Below are positions 56,475-64,000 of a DNA stretch of 64,000 nt, in pieces; the stretch's first letter is position 1, and each line of letters opens with the position of its first letter. This stretch comes from Penium margaritaceum (lineage: Eukaryota > Streptophyta > Zygnematophyceae > Desmidiales > Peniaceae), in assembly GCA_023375785.1 (NCBI GenBank), contig SZWC01000564.1, positions 4,853 to 68,852 on the forward strand. Direction: 5' to 3'. Made by a program: the position numbers and the translations under genes. The notes beneath the pieces were generated by a model, which saw nothing but the letters and a program-made list of their open reading frames with translations, was not told the origin of the DNA and ran no database searches.

Positions 56475-57050
56475 TGTTAATCCTCTCTGTATATATCTTC
56501 CTTCGCGTTGTGGACATGAGTGCGCAGGGCATGCTGATCTTGAGAGTGGAGGCAACGCACACTTAGTCTGTACATTGGACCCACCCTCGGCTGTCTCTGG
56601 GTTGCCAGTGCGCTTGCCTCCCTCTCGCGGCATTGCCTCTGTATCGCTCTCCGTGCCAATTGTGACAGCTGTGTTGGATCCCTTGTGAAAACTAGTTTTG
56701 GATTACTCTTGTTGTTTGCAGAACTTTGAGAACCTAGTTTAGGTTTAGAATAGTTAGGGGCATATTGTGTGTTACTGTGAGTTTTCGCGGACTGGGGCAG
56801 TCAACCCCTTTCGTATGTCACACAAGGGATTTTCCCGCGCTCGAGTAGGTTGCGCCGGTGAGCTTCGCTCGCCGGCCGACCGGTGGGTCTCACTTCACAA
56901 GACTCACCCGCTCGAGCTCTTCTTGGTTCGAGCTCGACAGTTAGGTGCTAGTGCGGATCCATGGCCGCAACGAAAACCCAACCCTAGCATACTCAAACTT
57001 GGACTGTTTTCAACAAGACAAGTTGCATTCGAACTGAGGTGAAGTTCTCA
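56475..57050 (+). repeat. Copia 4 3' LTR
   Basis: Ends GTTCTCA and is followed by GAAGT and Gypsy B integrase. A second, partial copy of the LTR end plus flank (57332-57760) follows an N at 57331. Confidence 0.94.
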
Positions 57051-57756
57051 GAAGTAGCCCAGGTGGCCGCCTGTGACGAGAGTTTTGTCTTTGACAGGTG
57101 TCGCACAATGTGCAAAAGGTCGCCATGTCGGTCGGCATCTTGTGCCACCAGTAGTACTTTGTCAACATTTTGAGCCTTGAGTCCTTGCCTTGTGTCCTCG
57201 CCTTGTGTCCTTGCTGGTAAAGGTGTCCACCTTTACCGGTGTTGTGGCATTCTTCCAATAGTATCAGCAGTGATTCCTCATTTGGAGGAACACAACCTGG
57301 CAAGTGGCTTGCTGTTGCCAATAGGGGCTANCTCTTCTTGGTTCGAGCTTGACACTTAGGTGCTAGTGCGGATCCATGGCCGCAACGAAAACCCAACCCT
57401 AGCATACTCAAACTTGGACTGTTTTCAACAAGACAAGTTGCATTCGAACCGAGGTGAAGTTCTCAGAAGTAGCCCAGGTGGCCGCCTGTGACGAGAGTTT
57501 TGTCTTTGACAGGTGTCGCACAATGTGCAAAAGGTCGCCATGTCGGTCGGCATCTTGTGCCACCAGTAGTACTTTGTCAACATTTTGAGCCTTGAGTCCT
57601 TGCCTTGTGTCCTCGCCTTGTGTCCTTGCCGGTGAAGGTGTCCACCTTTACCGGTGTCGTGGCATTCTTCCAATAGCATCCGCAATGATTCCTCATTTGG
57701 AGGAACACAACCTGGCAAGTGGCTTGCTGTTGCCAATAGGGGCTGTCGGACCAAAA
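57051..57756 (-). pseudogene. Gypsy B integrase zinc domain, present twice around an N
   Basis: The minus strand reads EECHNTGKGGHLYQQGHK, KMLTKYYWWHKMP and FCTLCDTCQRQNSRHR, an HHCC zinc domain. The block after the single N at 57331 repeats about 56917-57330 with few changes, including the Copia 4 LTR end. One copy is probably an unmerged overlap. Confidence 0.8.
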
Positions 57757-58371
57757 CTTGGTTTTTTCTTACCTGACAAATTCCTCGTAACCCTATGTAA
57801 ACAGCCTTGAAAGGTACGGTTCTTGTTCAACAAGCAACGTGTTGACCTAAGCCGCTAAATCTGGTGGTCGACTTGGAACATCCGCTGGATTTGTTTTTCC
57901 AGGCCAGTACTCGATGTTGTAGTTGAATTTGGACTCGAGGAACTCCATCTATCGAATTTTTTGACGACTTAGGTTTGGCTGGGTCTTGACATTCTTGAGG
58001 GCGTGATGGTCGCTACGGATGATGCATCGTCAACATTCCACATACCATCACGATGCCTTAAATACATGCATACCTGTGAGCATCTCCTTCTCATGCACCA
58101 CGTAGTTGAGTTCCGGCCCACGTAGTTTTCTTGACATGTACACAACCGGTTGTTCTCCAACGTCATTGTCCTGGAGAAGTATGGCTGCAATGGCTCGATC
58201 GGAAGCATCAGGGGCCATGATATATTCCACCGTTCGATCCATCAATCGTAAGGTTGGCGCCAAGGTCAGAGTGTTTTTCAAAGAGTTAAACGCTTCTTGT
58301 TTGCCGTCCCCCCAATTCCACTCCAAATCTCGGGCATATTCTTTTACAAATCGATAGTAGTAGTAGTACAT
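57757..58371 (-). pseudogene. Gypsy B RNase H and RT C terminus
   Basis: The minus strand shows EWNWGDGKQEAFNSLKN, VEYIMAPDASDRAIAAILLQ, VVYMSRKLRGPELNYVVHEK (58048-58371), the RT connection/RNase H region. The frame breaks at 58371 where the Gypsy C LTR begins. Confidence 0.8.
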
Positions 58372-59389
58372 TCAAGAGTTTGGGACAAATGGATGAAATT
58401 TATTAAGCAATAAGCATACTTTGTTACACGGAGCAGAATGAAGGTAGATCAGAGGGATGAGGTACAGGACAAAGATGATTCGGGTGTTTAGGAAAAATGC
58501 ATGATATTCATGAAGCAGTAAGTGTACTTTGATGACAAGTTTGCAGTGTGTCAAGTACACATATACAATGCTTAGAATGAGAATGAGGCATTAGTTGGGT
58601 CTTTGGGGCTTGAGCCGAGCAATACGTGGGAAGTTGCACCGTGAGGGATGGATTTGAGAATCTCTACCGAGAAGTCGGGGGACTTCAAGAGTATTGCGAC
58701 GCTTCTTTATTGTAGCATGGCAGTGCCATGCTGACCGGTCGAGGGAGCCACGTGGCTCGACGGGGGTCACCTGGGACTTTGGGCAGTGAGACAGGATGGC
58801 TTGAGGGTCAGAGACCCTCAAGCACCACGGTTTGGCCAAGTCAGCCAAGGATTGCATAAAATCCGTTATATTGGTATCATATGTCCAGGGCTCGAATCCC
58901 AAGTCGGGATTCTTGGAGATGCCAAGGCGGCTCTCACTCCTAGTGGGGGGGAGTGTAGCGTGGCAGTGCCACGCCTACTGGTCGAAGGAGCCACGTGGCT
59001 CAAGCGGGGTCACTTGGGACTGTGTGCGGTGAGACAAGATGGCTTGAGGGTCGGAGACCCTCAAGGACAACAGTTTTGGCCTAGTCGGCCAAGGATTCTG
59101 TCAAATCCATTACATTTATAAAATTTTAGCATTGTCAAGAAGTTGACCAAACGATTTTGAAACATCGATGTGGTTCACGACACTTTTTTCGACCACTCCG
59201 GAAGGGGTCAAAGTTGTTAGAAACTTCTAAAATAGAACACCGTAGGTCGAGGCAGTTTGCCAAATGCCCTTGGCCAAACAACGTAAGAATCCTGTAGTCA
59301 CCATGTGGTGGGCCATGAATTTAAGAACAAGAATACCCAATCGTGAGTTTTAGGGACATGTGTACGTCAGGGACGTCACATACTTCCAT
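58372..59389 (-). repeat. Gypsy C 3' LTR, carrying a TRIM
   Basis: LTR sequence related to 42.8 kb and 30.0 kb, with internal tandem copies at about 58378 and 58470. The target CTTCTTTATAAAATTTTAG is split by the TRIM at 58711-59114. Confidence 0.75.
58711..59114 (+). mobile_element. TRIM (miniature LTR retrotransposon)
   Basis: 404 bp in total. LTRs of about 160 bp at 58711-58870 and 58954-59114 start TGTAGC and end TATA/TACA. A PBS TGGTATCATATGTCC lies just after the 5' LTR. The purine tract AGTGGGGGGGAG lies just before the 3' LTR, with only about 83 bp between the LTRs. TSD TTTAT at 58706-58710 and 59115-59119. The LTRs contain small palindromes (GAGCCACGTGGCTC, GAGGGTC/GACCCTC). No coding capacity. 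Confidence 0.93.
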
Positions 59390-59870
59390 GGTATGCATCG
59401 AGTAGGTTGAGCACATGCATACAATTTCAAGAACTGCAATGAGGCATATATTGGACTCTCAGCGCTTGAGTTGAGCAACGCATGCGGGGTTGCACCGTGA
59501 GTCGTTGCTTTGAGAAGCTCTGCCAAAAAGTAGGGGGGGACTTCCAGAATGTTGAAGCCCGGTTTTACAAGAGCGAGTGCCATCAAGAAGACGAACGAGA
59601 AACATGAAAGCAAAGATATGGTTCGCGACAGTTCTGTCGACCATTCAAGAAATTTGTTGAAGTAGTGAGAACCTTCTGGAATGCAACATAGGAGGTCGAG
59701 GCAAGTGGGTAAAATTTCCTCTGCTGAACGGCAAAAAAAATCCTAAGGTCTACACGCGGTTGGCCATGAATGTAAGGACACAAATGCCCACTCGTGAAAC
59801 ATAGGGACTCGTGTACATCAGGGAAGGGACACTTCCCTCTCCTCCCTTTAGTCATGATGTCCCGGCGCGT
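59390..59870 (-). repeat. second partial Gypsy LTR
   Basis: Repeats the middle and inner part of the LTR just described (for example GGTTGAGCACATGCATACAAT), so two LTR copies lie head to tail. Confidence 0.6.
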
Positions 59871-60440
59871 TAGCAGCTGAGGGTTGGTGATGACTGTGAT
59901 AGCCTTCGATAAGGTGATTGATGTCTCAGAGGTTGTCGTAGGGCTTTAAGCTTTCGTGCGCGGCATTGTGGCTGTGCCACTTTACCAGAGACGCGGTCTT
60001 TTTTCAACAGTGTTGATGTTTGAGGATGTCTTTGATCACGTAGTCCATATCCTCGTCCATTTGTATAGGTGGTGGTGATGCAACGTCTCTGCAGGGGAAG
60101 TTTGTACTTGGGTTCCGGTAGTGCTTGAGCTTGCTCATGTGGAAAACATGATGAATTGTTGTGCTGTCAGGCAGGTAAAGGCGAGTGAAAATAGGGGTTT
60201 ACATTCCCTCAATCTCAAAGCGGTTACAACCGTAGGGGTTGTTGAGGTTTTGGGACGTCTTGTCCTCGGAGGTTGATGTTGGCCAAGCTGAGGAGGACGC
60301 GATCGCCAGCGCTGAATACGTCATCGCCGCAATGTTGGTCGGCCTCTCGCTTCATACCTGCTCATGTCTTTGTGAGGATCTCCTGTGCTTCCTCCTAAAA
60401 GCTTGAGAAGTCTCTACGGTGGATGCCAACCGTGGAGATG
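59871..60440 (-). pseudogene. Gypsy C integrase C terminus with chromodomain
   Basis: The minus strand reads a PPPIQMDEDMDYVIKDILKH segment and, after a stop, SLVKWHSHNAAHESLKPYDNL (about 59920-60070), a recognisable chromodomain (aromatic-LVKW core). This supports chromovirus identity for Gypsy B and C. Confidence 0.75.
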
Positions 60441-61501
60441 TTGCTCTGGCTTTGTCATCTAGCCGTTGTTCCGGGAAGATTGTTGTACAAAAATTCAAAA
60501 GGGAGTTCACCAGTTGCAGTGGAAGTGGTGGGATTGTATGCGAGTTTGTCAGTCGTCAGTTTGGCTATCCAATCGGTGTCGCACGACTCGCACAATGTGT
60601 GAAGAAGTTGTTCGAACGTCTGATTGGTCTGCTTTATTTGTCCGTTGGTTTGCGGATAGAACGTCATTGGTAGCTGGATCCGAATGCCACGTGTCATCAG
60701 TTTGTGCCAAAAACGACTAGTGAAGTGGTCGGCTCCATCACTGATGATGGTACGTGACACATCATGCAGCCGTATGATCTTGTTTAGAAACAGTAGTGCT
60801 GTTCCTTATCCGCAGACAAGGATCGTGGCTGGAATGAAACCCTAAACTTTTGAAAACCTGTGCACAACAACAAGGATGGTGTTGGAACCCTCAGTTGTGG
60901 CAGGAGATCCTGTCACAACATTCATGGTTGTGCCAATCCATAGCTCCATCGGGAAAGGTCGGCGTTGGAGTGGACCGGGCAGCCTCATGCGACGAGATTT
61001 TTGTCTCTGACAAGTTTTGCACAATTTGTGGAAAGCTGACACGTTGATCTGCATCTTGTCCCACGAGTAGTACCTCTCCAATTCCTTGAGCGGCTTGCCC
61101 TCGCCCAAGTGTCCACCCAGACTGGGGTCATGGTATTCCTCCAATAGAATTCTCTGTAGCTCCTCATTTGGTGGAATGACGACTTAGCCAGTAATCGTCG
61201 TAGCCAGTAGGGGTCGTCAAACCGGATTTTGTTATTGTCGTACTCAATGAAATCCTCACAACCCTTTGCGAACAGCCTCGCGAGGTACGGGTCTCGTTCC
61301 ACGAGCAATGTGTCAATCTCAACAATTGAAGCTCGTCGTCGACTTAGAGCCCGCCAGAAAATTTTTCCCAAGTTTGTACTCTATGTTGTTGTTGAAGTTG
61401 TACCTAAGGAACTTGATCCATTGAATTCGTCGACGGATCAGATTTGGGTGGACATTGAGATATCTCAAGGAATGATGGTCAGTTCAGACATTGTATCATC
61501 G
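60441..61501 (-). pseudogene. Gypsy C integrase core, zinc domain and RNase H end
   Basis: The minus strand shows the catalytic Asp region SDGADHFTSRFWHKL and MTFYPQTNGQIKQTNQTFEQ (60455-60760; the third Glu position reads Lys). It also shows EYHDPSLGGHLGEGK and FHKLCKTCQRQKSRR (60842-61144) and an RNase H end with FWRALSRRRAS (61300-61371). Frameshifts separate these parts. It is interrupted at about 61501 by a Copia 3-family fragment. Confidence 0.8.
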
Positions 61502-63871
61502 CCCTGGAGGGATGAGTGGTGGCGGCGCACTGGTGGCAGTCTGGGAGGCCGATGGCTATAGCACTGCAAGCTGCTGCGTCAAGGCAGCGAGCTGTTGCTG
61601 AAGATGAGCCAGGGGGTTAGGGTCAAGGTTGCCGCCAACGACGCCAGAGGGCTGCTGCTGCTGCTGCTACTGCTACTGCAGCCGCTGTAAGAAAGGGGGG
61701 CTGGGGGTCCCCCCAACAGAGGAGGACCCCTCCCCACTGGGGCTGCCAGCCATGGTTTGCTACCCCTTGGCTCCTTCTTTTTCTCTTTTTTTTCTTCTGT
61801 GTTGCTGATGTCAGGAGTGACGTCAGCTTAGGGCGGCTGACACCAGCAGCTGCCGCCGCGTTATCTACAGGGCTGCTGCTAAAGATGACTCCCTGCCCAC
61901 CCTTTGGTTTTCTTCCCCCCCTTTTTTGTTTTTGTGTTGATGACGTCAGTAATGATGTCAGGAGTGACGTTAGCAACGGGTTGCTGACGTCAGCAGCGGC
62001 GGTTGTTGGGGCCACTGCTGAAACTGCTGCTGCTGCTGCTGTTGCTGGTGCTGTTGCTACAGCAGCTGCTGCTGCTGGTGTTGCTGCTGTTACAGTTGCG
62101 GCTACTGCTGTTGCTGTTACAGTTGCAGCGGCAACTGCTGCTACTACTGCTGCAGGCTGCTGCGGCTGTTGTGGCTGCTGCAGCAGCTATGGCAGCTGCT
62201 GCAGCCGTAGCAGAGAAGCAGGTGGGGTGGGGGATTTTTTTTCCATTTTATTTTCTTTTCCTTTTGTCTTTCACAATGGGCTCGCTGCTCGCTATGGGCA
62301 GCAGGTAGCGAGCCTGCAGTCTACTACGAGTAGCGGGCTCGCTGCCCGTAGCCCGTCACTCGCAGCAAGCGGCGGGATGCGAGCAGCAGCAACCGCTGCT
62401 GGCTGCTGCCTGCAGCTGCTCGCTACTGCTGCTGCAGCTGGCTGCTGCTACGGCTTGCTGCTGCAGCTGCTGCAGCCTGCTGCTGTTGCTACTGCTCGCT
62501 GCTGCAGCTGCTGCTCGCTGCCACTGCTGCTGGTGGTACTTGCTGTCGTTGCTGCTACTGCTGCGGGCTGCTGGTGCTGGCTGCCGCTGCTACTTGCTGT
62601 TGCGGGCTGCTGCTACTGCAGGCTGCTACGAGCTGTTGCTACTGCCCGTTCCTGATGCTGCACGCAGCTGCTGCTGGCTGCTGCTGCCACTGCTCGGTAC
62701 CGTTGCCTGCGGCTGCTGCTGCTGCTTGCTGGTGCCAGTCACCTCACCAAGGTGACGTTGCAGCATGCGTCGTCGCCTGCAGGTGTCGGATGTGACCTGC
62801 CGCTCACCTCCTCGCGTCACGCGTGGAGGTCAGTGCTGCCAAAATAAAATAGGCAACATTCCCCCTGGCCCAGTGGCCGTGGGAAAAAATCTGACGCCGC
62901 CACCAGGCGGGTCAATGCTGCCGGAAAAATCCGGTAGCATTTCCCCTGCACTGGCGCGTATGGGGGAACGCCGGCGTTGTCTGGCATCTGTACGCCAGTC
63001 TTCTGCTGTTGCTGCTACGCTCTGGCTCTAATACCAAGCTAGAAATCCTAGGCAGCAGGTTGGGACAGCAGCATTGATGATGCAGCTTGCAGGCTTCCAC
63101 GCTCTCTGCTTAAGTCTGCTGCCCCCTCAGTTTGCTGCTCTAGAGTCTAAGTCTGGAAGCTCTGGGTTTGTTACCTTGAAACGCGCGCGCCAGTGTTAGC
63201 GCCAGAAAGTAGTTGAAAACTGAAAGTGACTGATAAGGAATGAAGAATAAGCAACAATGGGAGACCCCTCCAAGTTCTAGCTCCCCCCCCCCCTCTAGTG
63301 TAGAACTTGTTACTCAGCTAACCAGCCAATCAGAAAATAGTCCTAGACCTATTTTCTGGCAGGCAGGGTTTTCTTGGTGAGCCCTGCCAAACGCCCGACA
63401 GCCCAAACCCCGGACGTCGTCCGTTTTGCCTGAAAACTGGACCATACCATAACACCAACGCTGCAAACGCAGTCGTGCAGTCAGAATCAGCTAGAAAAAT
63501 AGAAACAAAGAGTTACGGTTGCCCAAACCCAGGCAGTGCCTACGACAGTCTGTGATGCCAAGCAGTGCAACACAGCAAGAGACATGGACCTTAGGCACAG
63601 CATGATGCTGAAGACGCAACGCCACGATCAGAGACACCGCTGGGTGCATGCAGACAGCATCTGTAGTGGCAGTGACCATCGGCGGCCCGATCACCGAGGA
63701 GGCCTGCCGATGGAGCTGAGCGCGTCGCCGGAGGGAGGAGGCTCCACTGAACGGTGACTGGGCCTCAGCGTGCGTCGGCTCCATGGAGCGACACTCCAGC
63801 AGCGTCGAGTCTTGCCGTCAGTCATCTGCACGCCGATGAACACAAGCCGGGAGGACACAACAGAGTACAAT
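61502..63871 (-). mobile_element. Copia 3-family 5' fragment (LTR, leader, Gag start)
   Basis: On the minus strand: LTR about 63871-63037, PBS TGGTATTAGAGCC (63035-63023), hairpin leader (62835-62945), CTG-rich leader (62000-62720), TGACGTCA boxes (61806-61992) and a Gag N terminus from ATG 61753 (MAGSPSGEGSSSVGG) to 61502. It aligns with 35.0-37.1 and 31.95-32.75 kb. The rest of the element is missing. Confidence 0.85.
61806..61992 (-). promoter_or_regulatory. TGACGTCA box cluster in the Copia 3-family leader
   Basis: Boxes TGATGTCA 61806, TGACGTCA 61818, TGACGTCA 61941, TGATGTCA 61953, TGACGTTA 61965 and TGACGTCA 61985. Adjacent boxes within each group are spaced 12 bp (one at 20 bp). Same motif as at 35.75 kb. 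Confidence 0.5.
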
Positions 63872-64000
63872 GAGAGATGCACAAAAATCAACATGAGCAT
63901 CTCGTCGAGCTACTTTTAAGTTCGGTCAGTTTTAGTTGCTCATCCAATAGGTCCGCTTGACCCTCGGTCTGTTGTTGGGCTTCACGTCTATCTCGTGAAT
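63872..64000 (-). pseudogene. Gypsy C reverse transcriptase N terminus, at right edge
   Basis: The minus strand reads HEIDVKPNNRPRVKRTYWMS, the conserved start of the Gypsy RT domain, followed by stops and LDEMLM. It meets the Copia 3-family LTR at about 63872. The RT middle (about 1 kb) expected between here and 61501 is missing. Confidence 0.7.

Larger units (their letters stand above)
44420..57050 (+). mobile_element. Copia 4 LTR retrotransposon, containing Copia 5
   Basis: LTRs are 44420-44997 (578 bp) and 56475-57050 (576 bp), starting TGTTAATCCTCTC and ending GTTCTCA. The TSD GAAGT is at 44415-44419 and 57051-57055. The PBS TGGTACCAGAGCAACTT is at 44998. The purine tract CAAGGGGGCG precedes the 3' LTR. 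Coding order is gag, PR, IN, RT, (Copia 5), RNase H. Own length is about 6.3 kb. Confidence 0.95.
30541..58371 (-). mobile_element. Gypsy B chromovirus-type element, split by two nests
   Basis: Minus-strand pieces lie at 30541-30655 and 42764-44419 (3' LTR, chromodomain, IN) and at 57051-58371 (IN zinc domain, RNase H, RT end). They are joined by the duplications GTAGC/GCAGC (around 30656-42763) and GAAGT (around 44420-57050). RT N-terminal, gag and 5' LTR are missing at the Gypsy C junction near 58371. Confidence 0.8.

Noticed and set aside
61885-62655. 256-codon plus-strand frame
   Set aside because: Antisense to the Copia 3-family leader; poly-Ala and Cys from CTG repeats.

Overview
The window looks like nuclear DNA of a repeat-rich streptophyte, either a charophyte alga or a land plant. 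The signs are Copia and chromodomain Gypsy (chromovirus) retrotransposons primed from initiator-Met tRNA, a two-gene PIF/Harbinger DNA transposon, a TRIM, and a plant telo-box. A Chara-like genome is my best guess, but it is an inference. No rRNA, true tRNA, CRISPR or bacterial gene was found. Almost everything from 4.2 kb to the right edge is transposable element, much of it broken.

Layout: 1-2.7 kb is low-complexity DNA (GATGAC and CTG microsatellites) with two long open frames that may belong to a host gene. 3.2-3.8 kb holds hairpins and a MITE-like inverted repeat. 4.2-8.15 kb is a PIF/Harbinger element. It has a transposase with one nonsense codon, a convergent Myb/SANT-like gene, and a 1.49-kb foldback/MULE-like palindrome inserted inside it with a target duplication.

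8.6-64 kb is a stack of nested LTR retrotransposons whose order can be read from target-site duplications (TSDs). Gypsy A (minus strand; 8.6-9.0 and 26.0-30.5 kb) is split by Copia 2 (9027-26022, TSD GTTCC), whose 5' LTR is split by Copia 1 (9437-17876, TSD ACTAC). Gypsy B (minus; 30.5, 42.8-44.4 and 57.1-58.4 kb) is split twice. A LARD-like element (30656-42763) sits in its LTR and itself carries Copia 3 (minus, 31.95-37.77 kb). Copia 4 (44420-57050, TSD GAAGT) sits in its integrase and carries Copia 5 (49446-55760, TSD GTATG). Gypsy C (minus, 58.4 kb to the edge) has a 404-bp TRIM in its LTR and a 5' fragment of the Copia 3 family in its pol.

The most notable signals are: (i) an extra Ala-rich, hydrophobic reading frame between the 5' LTR and gag, conserved at protein level in Copia 1 and Copia 2; (ii) a conserved leader hairpin shared by Copia 2 and the Copia 3 family, duplicated in each; (iii) the foldback palindrome with tandem 28-30-bp repeats; (iv) tRNA-like A/B boxes inside two different Copia LTRs; (v) a TRIM; (vi) nonsense and active-site changes dominated by C:G to T:A transitions, as expected after methylation-based silencing. 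Several assembly artefacts (duplicated flanks beside N runs) are noted.
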